Shown here: positions 9,648 to 18,394 of the stretch, one piece after another
Layout of the letters: the number at the start of each line of letters is the position of its first letter
Numbering within the stretch: the first letter of the stretch is position 1
Assembly: GCF_002902345.1 (NCBI RefSeq)
Contig: NZ_PPQB01000005.1
Span: 501,313 to 561,584 of the forward strand
Reading direction: 5' to 3'
DNA length: 60,272 nucleotides
Origin: Staphylococcus arlettae
Lineage (GTDB): Bacteria; Bacillota; Bacilli; Staphylococcales; Staphylococcaceae
Program-made: the position numbers and the translations under genes
Notes under the pieces: generated by a model
Database searches by the model: none
What the model was told of the DNA's origin: nothing
The model's input: the letters and a program-made list of their open reading frames with translations, nothing else

Positions 9648-10271
9648 ATGAGAGAATTAACAAAACGACAAAATGAAATTTTCGATTATATAAAGCAAAT
9701 CGTGCAATCCAAAGGTTATCCACCAAGTGTTCGTGAAATTGGAGAAGCTGTCGGTTTAGCTTCTAGTTCAACTGTTCATGGTCATTTATCTAGATTAGAA
9801 GAAAAAGGCTATATCAAACGTGATCCTACAAAACCACGTGCAATAGAAATTGTCAGCGACCAACTTGGAGAACCAATAAATAACGAAGATACAATTCACG
9901 TACCAGTTATTGGTAAAGTCACTGCCGGCATACCGATTACTGCAGTGGAAAATGTAGAAGAATACTTCCCTTTACCAGAACATTTTACTTCTACACATAA
10001 CAGCGATATTTTCATTTTAAATGTTGTTGGAGACAGTATGATCGAAGCTGGTATTTTAGATGGCGACAAAGTGATTGTGCGTAGTCAAACAATTGCAGAA
10101 AACGGAGATATTATTGTAGCTATGACAGAAGACAATGAAGCAACTGTTAAACGATTTTATAAAGAAAAAACGCGCTATAGATTACAACCAGAAAATAGCT
10201 CAATGAACCCAATCTATTTAAATCAAGTTTCTGTACTTGGTAAAGTGGTCGGATTATTCCGTGAAATGTAA
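9648..10271 (+). CDS. lexA: SOS repressor LexA
   Basis: Repressor of the SOS regulon that cleaves itself when bound to RecA filaments. With the start at 9648 the protein has 207 residues and begins MRELTKRQ as in other staphylococci. A winged helix occupies residues 1-65 ([22 protein letters not shown]), the cleavage site is A93-G94 in VTAGIP, and the serine-lysine catalytic pair is S130 (GDSM) and K168 (TVKRF). GGGAG lies 8 bases before the ATG; the GTG at 9639 overlaps that site and is not used. The gene is monocistronic, controlled by its own box and ends in a strong terminator. Confidence 0.98.
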   Translation: MRELTKRQNEIFDYIKQIVQSKGYPPSVREIGEAVGLASSSTVHGHLSRLEEKGYIKRDPTKPRAIEIVSDQLGEPINNEDTIHVPVIGKVTAGIPITAVENVEEYFPLPEHFTSTHNSDIFILNVVGDSMIEAGILDGDKVIVRSQTIAENGDIIVAMTEDNEATVKRFYKEKTRYRLQPENSSMNPIYLNQVSVLGKVVGLFREM

Positions 10272-10336
10272 TAGTCTCCAAGCACTCTCATTCAGCACTA
10301 TTTAACATAATAACTTGTAATCACACATACAAACTA

Positions 10337-10371
10337 AGAGGCTATGCCGTCACGGCATAGCCTCTATTTTG
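10337..10371 (+). terminator. Terminator of lexA
   Basis: A perfect 13-base-pair stem (AGAGGCTATGCCG) with a 3-base TCA loop, then ATTTTG. It overlaps the stop codon of the small minus-strand ORF at 10364. Confidence 0.88.
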
Positions 10372-10453
10372 TATCTTTATCTTCTTTTTTGTCTAGAACT
10401 TCTTTTACTCGTTCTAATATATCTTCCGATTTATGTTTTTCATGTATTGTCAT
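10364..10453 (-). CDS. Possible 29-residue peptide
   Basis: An ORF too short for routine calling: MTIHEKHKSEDILERVKE, then a Lys/Asp/Glu-rich tail (29 residues). An alternative ATG two codons upstream (10459) would make 31. The sequence AAGGATGAG lies 6 bases before the shorter start. The reading is strongly helical and charged, with no membrane segment. It ends inside the lexA terminator stem. There is no family I recognise, so this is a candidate only. Confidence 0.4.
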   Translation of the reverse strand: MTIHEKHKSEDILERVKEVLDKKEDKDTK

Positions 10454-10505
10454 TAGCATCTCATCCTTACCTTTATAAGATACCCTAACATTTCATCACC
10501 AAACA

Positions 10506-11525
10506 TTAGTTAGTATAGTTTTCCGTCCAATAAGGTTGACGCTCATTATTAAAAGCGACGCCTACTCCTAACTCATTATAACTAGAACGTAAGATATTTT
10601 TTCTATGTCCTAATGAATTCATTAAGCCTTCGTGTGCATAAATACTATTCATTTGACCATAAGCTAAATTTTCGCCTGCAGCATTAAATTTAATATCATC
10701 AGCTTTCAAACGATCAAATGGGGATTCATCATCTAAGTTGGTATGATCAAAATAATCATTCTCCGCCATATCTTTACTATGTTTTCTTGCTGTATCTGAA
10801 ACATCACTATCATAATTCAATGTAGATAATTGATGTTGTTTTCTTTCAGCATTTACAATTTCAAAGTTTTGGCGTTCAAAACCTTCTTTTAATGCTTCAG
10901 ATGGTGCACCATATTGTCCTTGCAATCGTTGTTCAAGCTGATCACTTACCAATAGTATTGCTGTTAAAGCATTATCTTGATGTTTATCATAGAATGCCGT
11001 TGTATAGATTTGATTTTCATGAAATGTGTCATATTCATCATTCTCAATTTGGTATCTAACATTTCCTTTTTTCTTTTCAGTAATTGGTTCTCCTAATCTG
11101 TCTCTTACGACATCTTTAGGTGTACCATACTTGATTTTTGACTGTGATGTAATTGAATTTTGATTCGTATAAAGTGCATTGACTTTGTCGTCTAAATAAC
11201 TGACCATCACAAAGTTACTATAATCACCAGTATAATAAGTATGCCAACTCGTACCATATTCATTGGAAGTTACACTCTTAGCTTCTCCAAATTTATTTTC
11301 AACGTCTGCTTTATCCATATTCATTTGAATATTACTTAAAGCAAATTGTTGTTCACTTGGCACTTTGAGTGACTTCGTAGATGATGACTGATTAGTTTGC
11401 CAAGCATTAATTTTTGTTTTGACCTCTTGTTGAACGTCTAACATAAAGGGTGACTCTTTTATTGGCACAATCAATACTATGCATAAAAAAATTAAACTAT
11501 ATAATAATATTTTTCTAATCTTCAT
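10506..11525 (-). CDS. CAP-domain secreted or anchored protein with CAP-associated N-domain
   Basis: A 339-residue exported protein. Residues 4-22 form an uncleaved signal anchor (KILLYSLIFLCIVLIVP). Next comes a CAP-associated domain containing two similar repeats (NKFGEAKS... and DRLGEPIT...), and the C-terminus is a SCP/CAP domain with SDTARKHSKDMAENDYFDH, GENLAYG and LMNSLGHRKNIL. CAP proteins in bacteria have varied or unknown extracellular roles; the Bacillus relative is YlbC. The start lies 12 bases after the guaC stop; the ATG at 11525 is preferred to an adjacent GTG at 11528, but both have poor ribosome sites, suggesting translational coupling to guaC. Confidence 0.85.
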   Translation of the reverse strand: MKIRKILLYSLIFLCIVLIVPIKESPFMLDVQQEVKTKINAWQTNQSSSTKSLKVPSEQQFALSNIQMNMDKADVENKFGEAKSVTSNEYGTSWHTYYTGDYSNFVMVSYLDDKVNALYTNQNSITSQSKIKYGTPKDVVRDRLGEPITEKKKGNVRYQIENDEYDTFHENQIYTTAFYDKHQDNALTAILLVSDQLEQRLQGQYGAPSEALKEGFERQNFEIVNAERKQHQLSTLNYDSDVSDTARKHSKDMAENDYFDHTNLDDESPFDRLKADDIKFNAAGENLAYGQMNSIYAHEGLMNSLGHRKNILRSSYNELGVGVAFNNERQPYWTENYTN

Positions 11526-11537
11526 CACCTACGTATT

Positions 11538-12515
11538 TTAATCTCTATCACCGTTAAAGATAGAATTACGCACAATCACATAATCTACTTTTCGTAACGA
11601 ATTCAAATCTTTACCGCCTGCATAAGAAATTGAACTCTGTAAATCTTGTTGCATTTCAATTAGAGTATCTTGTAGTGAACCTTTGTGTTCAACAAACATT
11701 TTTTTACCTTCAACATTTTTATGTTCACCTTTTTGATATTCCGAAGCACTACCAAAATATTCTTTGTATAACTTACCTTCAAGTTCTACTGTTTCTCCTG
11801 GAGATTCTTCATGTGCTGCAAAAAGAGAACCAATCATAACCATAGATGCTCCAAAACGCATAGATTTCGCTATATCACCATGCGTTCTAATACCACCATC
11901 AGCAATCATCGGTTTACGCGCTGCTTTACTACAATGGTTTAAAGCAGCTAATTGCCAACCACCTGTACCAAAACCTGTTTTAATTTTAGTGATACATACG
12001 CGTCCAGGTCCAATACCTACTTTTGTAGCATCTGCACCAGCATTTTCCAATTCACGAACGCCTTCAGGTGTTCCAACATTTCCTGCAATGACAAATGTCT
12101 CAGGTAAATGCGTTTTAATATGTTTTATCATATTAATGACCGAATCGTTATGACCATGTGCAATATCAATTGTAATGTATTCAGGCACTAACGCTTCAGC
12201 TGCTAACTGTTTTACAAAATCAAATTCTGGTGCCTTTACTCCGACAGAAATTGAAGCAAATAGACCTTTATTCTGCATTTTTTTAACAAATGGAATACGT
12301 GCCGCTTCGTCAAAACGATGCATTATATAAAAATAGTCTTGCTCCGCAAACCATTCCGCTAACTCTTCATTCATAACTGTTTGCATATTTGCTGGTACTA
12401 CAGGCAACTTAAAAGTTCGCGGTCCAAATTTAATTTCTGTATTACATTCAGAACGGCTACTCACAATACATTTATTTGGTATCAATTGCACATCTTCATA
12501 ATCAAAAATTTTCAT
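11538..12515 (-). CDS. guaC: GMP reductase
   Basis: NADPH-dependent conversion of GMP to IMP plus ammonia, part of purine salvage. The 325-residue TIM-barrel protein shows the catalytic loop [17 protein letters not shown] with its Cys, the phosphate-binding [15 protein letters not shown], and the GuaC2-type C-terminus [23 protein letters not shown]. The start follows AGGAG by 12 bases, somewhat far. The 130-base leader can fold on itself (separate entry), suggesting post-transcriptional control. The CAP-domain gene follows in the same operon. Confidence 0.96.
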   Translation of the reverse strand: MKIFDYEDVQLIPNKCIVSSRSECNTEIKFGPRTFKLPVVPANMQTVMNEELAEWFAEQDYFYIMHRFDEAARIPFVKKMQNKGLFASISVGVKAPEFDFVKQLAAEALVPEYITIDIAHGHNDSVINMIKHIKTHLPETFVIAGNVGTPEGVRELENAGADATKVGIGPGRVCITKIKTGFGTGGWQLAALNHCSKAARKPMIADGGIRTHGDIAKSMRFGASMVMIGSLFAAHEESPGETVELEGKLYKEYFGSASEYQKGEHKNVEGKKMFVEHKGSLQDTLIEMQQDLQSSISYAGGKDLNSLRKVDYVIVRNSIFNGDRD

Positions 12516-12555
12516 AATAATATAAAACTCCTAACATTTATAATAAAACATAAAA

Positions 12556-12651
12556 CTAATGGTAAGTTTTTACAGTATATAACATCTCATTCACTCATCT
12601 TTCGATAATGAAAACGTTTTTTCACGAACAATATTACTGTATTACCATTAG
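12556..12651 (-). promoter_or_regulatory. Self-complementary guaC leader
   Basis: CTAATGGTAA (12556-12565) plus TACAGTA (12571-12577) are complementary to TACTGTA (12635-12641) plus TTACCATTAG (12642-12651). The two stems of 7 and 10 pairs are separated by a 5-base bulge on one side only. On the minus strand the structure would begin at about the first base of the guaC transcript and is followed by a T-rich stretch. Function is inferred, not known. Confidence 0.6.
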
Positions 12652-12653
12652 AT

Positions 12654-12682
12654 AATATACAATGTTTTACTTTAAATGTAAA
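12654..12682 (-). promoter_or_regulatory. guaC promoter
   Basis: Minus-strand -35 TTTACA (12677-12682), a 17-base spacer and -10 TATATT (12654-12659). The predicted start falls at the beginning of the self-complementary leader. The promoter lies just past the rpsN2 stop. Confidence 0.6.
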
Positions 12683-12699
12683 CGGACTTACGTCTTAAA

Positions 12700-12969
12700 T
12701 TACCAACTAGATTTTTTCACACCAGGAATTTGACCTTTATGTGCATGTTCACGAAATGCAATTCTAGACATTTCAAATTTTCTCAACACACCTCTAGGTC
12801 TGCCACTAACCTTACAGCGTCTTGTTAAACGTGTTGGTGATGAATCTCTTGGTAATTTTCGTAAAGCTTCATAGTCACCTTTTGCTTTTAATTCTTTACG
12901 CAAGTCATAATATTTATTAACTAATGCTTCTCTTTTTTGTTCTTTTACTACTTTAGATTTTTTTGCCAT
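12700..12969 (-). CDS. rpsN2: 30S ribosomal protein S14, zinc-independent paralogue
   Basis: An 89-residue S14 of the long form without the CxxC zinc ribbon: only one Cys ([12 protein letters not shown]) is present. The conserved C-terminal [27 protein letters not shown] is complete. Bacteria keep this form to replace the zinc-binding S14 when zinc is scarce, releasing zinc from ribosomes. That role fits the Zur box directly upstream. The ATG has an AGGAGGAAAG site. It is divergent from rpmG2, a second ribosomal paralogue gene. Confidence 0.97.
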   Translation of the reverse strand: MAKKSKVVKEQKREALVNKYYDLRKELKAKGDYEALRKLPRDSSPTRLTRRCKVSGRPRGVLRKFEMSRIAFREHAHKGQIPGVKKSSW

Positions 12970-12985
12970 ATAACTTTCCTCCTAC

Positions 12986-13006
12986 AAATCGTAATAATTA
13001 CGTTTT
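12986..13006 (-). promoter_or_regulatory. Zur box of rpsN2
   Basis: Half sites AAATCGTAAT and ATTACGTTTT around one central base match the Zur operator of low-GC Gram-positives (AAATCGTAAT-N-ATTACGATTT) at 20 of 21 positions. It lies between the -10 and the ribosome site. Confidence 0.85.
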
Positions 13007-13219
13007 AATAATATCACATCATTCTTAAATATCAAGTGAAAGTTTTTATCTATAATTACAATCCAAAACCAAGCAGACATTTACTTGTTATTTATAATAG
13101 TAGATTTATGATCTTTGTCTGTCTTAACTTAAATGATACTAACATCGTCCAATTAATTGTTGGTGTATCATTAAATCATTATCTTCAATATCTTTGTGAC
13201 CTAATAGCACGTTTTTCCC

Positions 13220-13260
13220 TTGCGCAACAATGTGACATATGCTAAAATTTTAAATCGTAA
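13220..13260 (+). promoter_or_regulatory. rpmG2 promoter with a Zur half site
   Basis: -35 TTGCGC (13220-13225), a 17-base spacer and -10 TAAAAT (13243-13248). A perfect Zur half site TAAATCGTAA follows at 13251-13260, but the other half is degraded (TATTCCTAATT). Confidence 0.6.
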
Positions 13261-13290
13261 GTATTCCTAATTGTAGAAAGGGTGTTAACT

Positions 13291-13440
13291 TTGCGCGTAA
13301 ATATTACATTAGCTTGTACAGAATGTGGCGATCGTAATTATATTAGTACTAAAAACAAACGTACAAATCCTGAGCGTATCGAAATGAAAAAATATTGCCC
13401 AAGATTAAATAAATATACATTACATCGTGAAACAAAATAA
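13291..13440 (+). CDS. rpmG2: 50S ribosomal protein L33 paralogue
   Basis: A 49-residue L33 ([20 protein letters not shown] at its start, [16 protein letters not shown] at its end). It keeps the CTEC pair at residues 9-12 and a third Cys at 36. The start is TTG, with GAAAGGGTG upstream; the short length and TTG start hide it from routine ORF scans. It is divergent from rpsN2, and a terminator follows. Firmicutes carry several L33 copies that are swapped with growth conditions; the Zur half site hints at zinc dependence but this is inference. Confidence 0.93.
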   Translation: MRVNITLACTECGDRNYISTKNKRTNPERIEMKKYCPRLNKYTLHRETK

Positions 13441-13475
13441 GTAATTCTTATCTTTTGAATACGACAAGCATTACC

Positions 13476-13501
13476 AATCATCACTTCGGTGATGATTTTT
13501 T
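13476..13501 (+). terminator. Terminator of rpmG2
   Basis: A nine-base-pair stem (AATCATCAC with GTGATGATT) closed by a stable TTCG tetraloop, then a T-run. Confidence 0.88.
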
Positions 13502-13514
13502 TATTATAAAAAAA

Positions 13515-13556
13515 CAAGTGTGTAATCAAATTATGTCATTTTTGATTACACACTTG
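13515..13556 (-). terminator. Terminator of katA
   Basis: A 16-base-pair stem (CAAGTGTGTAATCAAA) with a 10-base loop. On the minus strand it is followed by a T-run. Confidence 0.85.
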
Positions 13557-13616
13557 CTATAAAATATATCTAATCTATAAAGTTCTAATGTTAAATGTAA
13601 TTTACAACTTTACTAC

Positions 13617-15104
13617 TTAATCTTTCGCTTCAAGATCAACGTCTGCAATATCTATGCCTAACGCTGCTGCAACACCTTTACCATAATTTTCATCTGCTTT
13701 ATAGCAATGACGAATATGACGGTGTTGAACTTCTAGAGTTGTTCCTTCCATTTCATTAGCTGTATTTACAAACATACGCTCTTGTTGCTCGGGAGATTGT
13801 AGTCTAAATAATTTTCCTGGTTGTTCGAAGTAGTTGTCATCGTCTTCTCTGAAGTTATGTTCATAAGCAGTACCTTCTACTTCTAATGGTGGTTTTTTAT
13901 ATTGCGGTTGATCTTCAAATGCACCTTCGCTATTTGGATAGTAATGTGGTCTACCGCCTTGGTTATTATCTAAAATGCGCATTTGACCATCTCTACTGAA
14001 TGGGCAAATATTTTCAACTCCAACACCTTTAGGTTGATTTACTGGGATTTGCCAATGGTTTGCGCCTAATCTATAACGTTGTGTGTCTCCATAAGAGAAT
14101 AAACGCCCTTGTAACATTTTATCTGGTGAAAAATCTAATCCGGGAACGATATTAGTTGGTGCAAATGCAGCTTGTTCTACATCTTGGAAATAGTTATCCG
14201 GATTACGATTTAATTCAAATTCACCAACTTCAATTAATGGATAATCTCCTTTGTACCAAACTTTTGTTAAATCAAATGGATTATCTTTATGCTTTTTAGC
14301 TTGTTCTTCTGTCATTACTTGAATATACATTTTCCATTTTGGATAATCTTTATTTTCTATCGCTTCAAATAAATCGCGTTGTGAAGATTCTCTATCATAA
14401 GCAATAGTTTGAGCTGCTTCTTCTGGTTGTAAATTTTCAATACCTTGTTGTGTTCTATGGTGGAATTTCACCCATACACGTTCACCTTTATCATTATACA
14501 TTGAATACGTATGAGAACCAAAGCCATGCATATTTCTAAATCCTTTAGGAATACCACGATCAGTCATTAAAATTGTCACTTGATGAAGTGCTTCTGGTAA
14601 TGATGTCCAAAAGTCCCAATTATTTTGAGAACTTCTCATATTTGTTCTAGGATCACGTTTTACTGCGTGGTTTAAACTTGCAAATAATTTAGGATCTCTA
14701 AAGAAGAATACTGGCGTATTATTACCTACTAAATCCCAGTTCCCTTCATCTGTGTAAAATTTCAATGCAAAGCCACGAATATCACGTTCTGCATCAGCTG
14801 CACCACGTTCACCTGCAACCGTTGAAAAACGTGCGAACATTTCAGTTTGTTTACCTACTTCAGAAAATATGCTTGCACACGTGTATTTAGTAATGTCATT
14901 TGTTACTGTGAATGTGCCAAATGCACCTGAACCTTTAGCATGCATACGTCGTTCAGGTATAACTTCTCTATCAAAATGTGCCATTTGTTCTAAAAAATAC
15001 CAGTCTTGCATAAGTAAAGGGCCTCTTGGTCCTGCTGTCATACTATTTTCTCTGTCAGATACTGGTGTACCAAAAAGACCTGTCAATTTTTTACGTTCGC
15101 TCAT
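13617..15104 (-). CDS. katA: Catalase
   Basis: Haem catalase that splits hydrogen peroxide. The 495-residue small-subunit clade protein has the catalytic His55 in RRMHAKG, the FARFSTV segment, [12 protein letters not shown] with the distal Asn, and the haem Tyr in [14 protein letters not shown]. Length is normal and the C-terminus contains the usual [12 protein letters not shown] region. The ATG has AGGGGG 8 bases upstream. A PerR-like operator lies between its predicted promoter and ribosome site, as expected for the peroxide regulon. Confidence 0.98.
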   Translation of the reverse strand: MSERKKLTGLFGTPVSDRENSMTAGPRGPLLMQDWYFLEQMAHFDREVIPERRMHAKGSGAFGTFTVTNDITKYTCASIFSEVGKQTEMFARFSTVAGERGAADAERDIRGFALKFYTDEGNWDLVGNNTPVFFFRDPKLFASLNHAVKRDPRTNMRSSQNNWDFWTSLPEALHQVTILMTDRGIPKGFRNMHGFGSHTYSMYNDKGERVWVKFHHRTQQGIENLQPEEAAQTIAYDRESSQRDLFEAIENKDYPKWKMYIQVMTEEQAKKHKDNPFDLTKVWYKGDYPLIEVGEFELNRNPDNYFQDVEQAAFAPTNIVPGLDFSPDKMLQGRLFSYGDTQRYRLGANHWQIPVNQPKGVGVENICPFSRDGQMRILDNNQGGRPHYYPNSEGAFEDQPQYKKPPLEVEGTAYEHNFREDDDNYFEQPGKLFRLQSPEQQERMFVNTANEMEGTTLEVQHRHIRHCYKADENYGKGVAAALGIDIADVDLEAKD

Positions 15105-15126
15105 ACGAATAACCCCCTATTTGTTC

Positions 15127-15147
15127 AGATAATAATAATTATTATCT
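15127..15147 (-). promoter_or_regulatory. PerR box of katA
   Basis: A near-perfect 21-base palindrome of AT repeats bounded by AGAT and ATCT. The 15-mer TAATAATAATTATTA at 15130-15144 matches the Per box TTATAATNATTATAA at 12 of 14 defined positions. A minus-strand -35 TTGAAC and a weak TATGTA -10 lie just upstream. Confidence 0.75.
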
Positions 15148-15257
15148 ACTACATATTTTAATGTATACCCTATGTTCAAATCAATAAAACCACTATTAAA
15201 AATCGCATTTTTCTGAATTCTCTTTACGCTTTATTGCTTTAAAGTTATAAAAAATAT

Positions 15258-15286
15258 TTGCTTGTGGTTCTCAAAAGCATTAAAAT
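15258..15286 (+). promoter_or_regulatory. Promoter of the amino-acid permease
   Basis: TTGCTT (15258-15263), 17 bases, TAAAAT (15281-15286), 40 bases before the ATG. Confidence 0.65.
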
Positions 15287-15326
15287 AGTGTGTATACAAA
15301 ATTTAAAAGTAAATAGGAGCCTTATT

Positions 15327-16769
15327 ATGGAACAAAATAAATTAAATCGAGGTCTCAGTTCACGTCATATTTCTATGATTGCCATTGGCGGCGCTATCGG
15401 TACTGGACTATTCGTTGCCACAGGTAGCGTTGTATCACAAGCTGGTCCGGGTGGGGCCATAGCAGCATATTTAATTATTGGAATCATGTTATATTTCCTT
15501 ATGTCTTCAGTTGGAGAATTAGCAACATTTTATCCTGTCTCCGGCTCGTTTAGCTCATATGCTACACGTTTTGTAGATAGTTCATTAGGTTTTACTATGG
15601 GTTGGTTATATTGGGTGATTTGGACGCTTGTTGCAAGTGTGGATATTATTATTGCAGCTAGCGTATTAAGTTATTGGGATGTATTTCATTTCTTTTCCAC
15701 TGTGACATGGAGCATGATCTTTTTAGTCATATTATTTTTACTTAATATTTTCTCAGTCAAAGCATTTGGAGAAGCTGAATTTTGGTTATCGTTAATTAAA
15801 GTAGTAACTATCTTAATCTTTATTGTTATTGGCGTATTAATGATAGTTGGTATTTTAGGTGGAAAAACGTATGGTATTACAAACTACTCTATCGGCGAAG
15901 CACCTTTTGTCGGTGGCTTGTCAGGCTTTTTGGGAGTTTTATTAATCGCTGGATTCTCAGTTGGGGGTACTGAAGTAGTAGCTGTTACTGCGGGAGAATC
16001 TGACAATCCTCATCGTTCAATGCCAAAAGCAATTAAACAAGTATTTTGGAGAATTTTATTATTCTATGTATTGTCTATTGCAGTTATTGCTGCAATTATC
16101 CCATATACTGATCCATTACTGCTAAACGAAAGTGAATCTGTTAGCCAAAGCCCATTCACTATTGTTTTTGATCGTGTCGGTATCGCTTTTGCAGCTTCAG
16201 TCATAAATGCTGTCATTTTGACATCACTATTATCTGCAGCGAATTCTGGATTATATACTTCAAGTCGAATGTTATTTTCGATGGGACATGATAAATTAGC
16301 ACCTAAATTTTTGGCACGTTTAAATAAAGGTACAAAATTACCTATCGCTGCGATATTAACTACTTTCATCGTTGTGTTGGCAGTTATTGTCCTTGCTCAA
16401 TTTCAATCTAATATCGTATTTACATTATTAAATATCATTGGCTCTTTAGTTATCATTGTATGGGGTTCAAGTATTTTAGCACAAATACGATTACGCATGG
16501 CTATTAAAAAGCAAAATAAAGATGCGCAACAAGTCTTACCATATAAAGCTCCATTTTATCCATTTGGTCCAATTGTGGTAATTATAGCTTTACTATTTTT
16601 ATTTGTTGGTAACTCAGTAGGTACTATTATAGCTGGCGATATTGCTGGATTATTAAGAAATATCGTACCACTATTCATCTTACTCATTATTTACCTTACA
16701 CATAAATTTATGTTCCAAACAAAAGTTATCAAACTTGAAGACATTAACTTAGATAATAAATATGAATAA
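15327..16769 (+). CDS. Amino-acid permease, APC superfamily (LysP/GabP-like)
   Basis: A 480-residue transporter of the AAT group that imports an amino acid with protons. It begins MEQNKLNRGLSSRHISMIAI, followed by the family signature GGAIGTGLFVATGS in TM1, and has about 12 membrane segments. A second conserved stretch, FSVGGTEVVAVTAGES, lies mid-protein. The substrate cannot be read from sequence; lysine-type and GABA-type permeases are closest in feel. The ATG at 15327 has AGGAG 8 bases upstream; an upstream in-frame extension to 15258 lies in the promoter and is not coding. No L-box or T-box leader is visible. It is divergent from katA. Confidence 0.9.
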   Translation: MEQNKLNRGLSSRHISMIAIGGAIGTGLFVATGSVVSQAGPGGAIAAYLIIGIMLYFLMSSVGELATFYPVSGSFSSYATRFVDSSLGFTMGWLYWVIWTLVASVDIIIAASVLSYWDVFHFFSTVTWSMIFLVILFLLNIFSVKAFGEAEFWLSLIKVVTILIFIVIGVLMIVGILGGKTYGITNYSIGEAPFVGGLSGFLGVLLIAGFSVGGTEVVAVTAGESDNPHRSMPKAIKQVFWRILLFYVLSIAVIAAIIPYTDPLLLNESESVSQSPFTIVFDRVGIAFAASVINAVILTSLLSAANSGLYTSSRMLFSMGHDKLAPKFLARLNKGTKLPIAAILTTFIVVLAVIVLAQFQSNIVFTLLNIIGSLVIIVWGSSILAQIRLRMAIKKQNKDAQQVLPYKAPFYPFGPIVVIIALLFLFVGNSVGTIIAGDIAGLLRNIVPLFILLIIYLTHKFMFQTKVIKLEDINLDNKYE

Positions 16770-16777
16770 CTCTAAGT

Positions 16778-16814
16778 AAAGGACAAAACGGTTTCCCCGT
16801 TTTGTCCTTTTATT
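16778..16814 (+). terminator. Terminator of the permease gene
   Basis: A perfect 14-base-pair stem (AAAGGACAAAACGG), a 5-base loop and a T-rich tail, 8 bases past the stop. Confidence 0.9.
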
Positions 16815-16934
16815 ATGTTTCCTTAACTAGCCCTCACAAATTTGTACCTTTGGTAATATTTTGTATTCAATTATTTTAACCTGTATCGTAATATAGTATA
16901 ATTAAAGAAAATCAAGTACTTGAGGTGGAAAATT

Positions 16935-17249
16935 ATGGTTGGACAAACAAATTTATTCGATGATGTACTCAAACCAGAAGAACGCTTTGTTATTGTTGTA
17001 CAATCATTAGAAAATCTACACGACCAATTAATTAAGCGAACTCTACGAGAATATAGTAGCCTTAAACACGATCAAATGGAAAACTTATATGAGCATTTAA
17101 AATCACTGTTTTTAGAAGAGCCGTTTGCTGAAAATCAATCAGCATTTGCAATTACGGTTTATACTAATTTAGATTATGCTGCAGACCAAGTTTATGCCCA
17201 CGTAAAACGTCATCGAGGCAAAAATGAGTGGACACATACAGCTAAATAG
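16935..17249 (+). CDS. Hypothetical protein (104 aa)
   Basis: Not recognised. The 104-residue soluble, mostly helical protein starts MVGQTNLFDDVLKPEERFVI and has an acidic central part and a basic C-terminus (HVKRHRGKNEWTHTAK). No Cys, no membrane segment. GAGGTGG lies 6 bases before the ATG at 16935; an upstream in-frame TTG begins inside that site. A TATAAT at 16897-16902 may be its -10. Monocistronic with its own terminator. Confidence 0.75.
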   Translation: MVGQTNLFDDVLKPEERFVIVVQSLENLHDQLIKRTLREYSSLKHDQMENLYEHLKSLFLEEPFAENQSAFAITVYTNLDYAADQVYAHVKRHRGKNEWTHTAK

Positions 17250-17339
17250 CTTAAGTCACGATACTATAAATTTTGCTAAGAGTTAAAGTAAACTCTATTT
17301 TTTCTAGTTGCCTATGTTACAGTTGACCATTAATCTACG

Positions 17340-17372
17340 CTGACTTCATACAATTTATGAAGTCAGTTTTTT
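17340..17372 (+). terminator. Terminator of the 104-residue gene
   Basis: CTGACTTCATA pairs with TATGAAGTCAG around a 5-base loop, followed by a run of T. Confidence 0.88.
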
Positions 17373-17456
17373 ACTATTAAATTTAGGTTGTCAGTAATAA
17401 CAAAATCTATAACTTTCTCTTTATTATGCTCTAATAAATCATTTATTAAATTATAA

Positions 17457-17507
17457 AAACACGTTTCACAGTTTTGTTTATTTAAGACTTAACTGTAAAA
17501 CGTGTTT
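17457..17507 (-). terminator. Hairpin downstream of the HAD gene
   Basis: AAACACGTTT and ACAGTT pair with AACTGT and AAACGTGTTT, giving 16 pairs with one mismatch. The T-run is weak, but position 30 bases past the stop fits a terminator. Confidence 0.7.
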
Positions 17508-17538
17508 CCCATATTTATTTCTTTAATTCTATCATTGG

Positions 17539-18342
17539 TTATAATTTTTGTTTTAACGTATGAGGTATACCATTGTCTGCATTTGATAAGGTAACTTCAT
17601 CAGCAATGGATTTCACTTCATCATTGGCATTACCCATAGCAACAGCATGACCAACTACTGAAAGCATAGATATATCGTTAGAACTATCACCAAAAGCAAT
17701 AACCTCTTCTAAACTAATCCCTAGTTTATCACACAACGCACTAACCGCATTCCCCTTTGAAACATCTTTAGCCATAAATTCAAGGAAGTATGGTTTACTT
17801 GTAGTAACATCTATTTCATCGTTGAAGGAACCAGCAAGATCACTTTTAGCTAATACAATATTACAGACATAATCTACACCCATAACTTTCGGCACAGCAT
17901 CTTGAATATAGGCTTTTAAATCATCAACTTTTTTCATAGGTAAACCCGTTAATTCAGCTTCAATATTCATGTATTCATGTTCACCTTCATAAATAATGTG
18001 GCCATCATGATATGTTAAAACGAAAAATGATTTTTTTCTGCAGTAATCAACAATTTGATCAAAGTTTTCTTTTGATACTGGTTTATTGACTGTTACATTT
18101 TCCGTAGCTACATCCACAGTATTGCCACCATTATAACTGATAACATGACTTTGATGTGCATCTAAATTTAACAATCGTGCTGTAGGTAGCATACCTTCAG
18201 TCGGTCTACCTGATGCTAATACTACTTTGTAACCTTCGTCTTGTATTTTAATAAGATAGTCTTTTGTTTCTTCTCCTACTTGATTTTCATGGTTCATCAA
18301 TGTATCATCCATGTCCATGACAATTAACTTATATTTACTCAT
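17539..18342 (-). CDS. HAD-superfamily phosphatase, Cof type
   Basis: A 267-residue hydrolase with the nucleophile motif MDMDDTL (D10, D12), motif II ASGRP, a Cof-type cap in the middle and motif IV AFGDSSNDISML near the C-terminus. Such enzymes dephosphorylate sugar phosphates or flavin and pyridoxal phosphates; the substrate here is unknown. AAAGGAG lies upstream of the ATG. It lies directly upstream of the thr genes on the map but downstream in transcription, 52 bases after thrB, so it may be a late member of the hom-thrC-thrB operon. Confidence 0.92.
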   Translation of the reverse strand: MSKYKLIVMDMDDTLMNHENQVGEETKDYLIKIQDEGYKVVLASGRPTEGMLPTARLLNLDAHQSHVISYNGGNTVDVATENVTVNKPVSKENFDQIVDYCRKKSFFVLTYHDGHIIYEGEHEYMNIEAELTGLPMKKVDDLKAYIQDAVPKVMGVDYVCNIVLAKSDLAGSFNDEIDVTTSKPYFLEFMAKDVSKGNAVSALCDKLGISLEEVIAFGDSSNDISMLSVVGHAVAMGNANDEVKSIADEVTLSNADNGIPHTLKQKL

Positions 18343-18394
18343 GTTGTAGTGCTCCTTTCCAATTAACCCTATAGTCCTATCATACTACAAAAAA

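Larger units (their letters stand above)
12970..13290. other. Divergent regulatory region rpsN2-rpmG2
   Basis: A 321-base region holding the rpsN2 promoter (-35 TTGATA at 13030-13035 and -10 TATTAT at 13008-13013, minus strand, 16-base spacer), the Zur box, the rpmG2 promoter and an inverted repeat around 13132-13172 (ATGATAC and AACA arms). A 69-codon open frame on the plus strand has no proper ribosome site and looks spurious. Confidence 0.6.

Noticed and set aside
12516..12651. Purine riboswitch before guaC
   Set aside because: The dyad is clear, but the purine aptamer loops and three-way junction sequence are absent.
13036..13245. 69-codon plus-strand frame between rpsN2 and rpmG2
   Set aside because: It lacks a proper ribosome site, overlaps the rpsN2 and rpmG2 promoters and has an odd composition; it is treated as chance.
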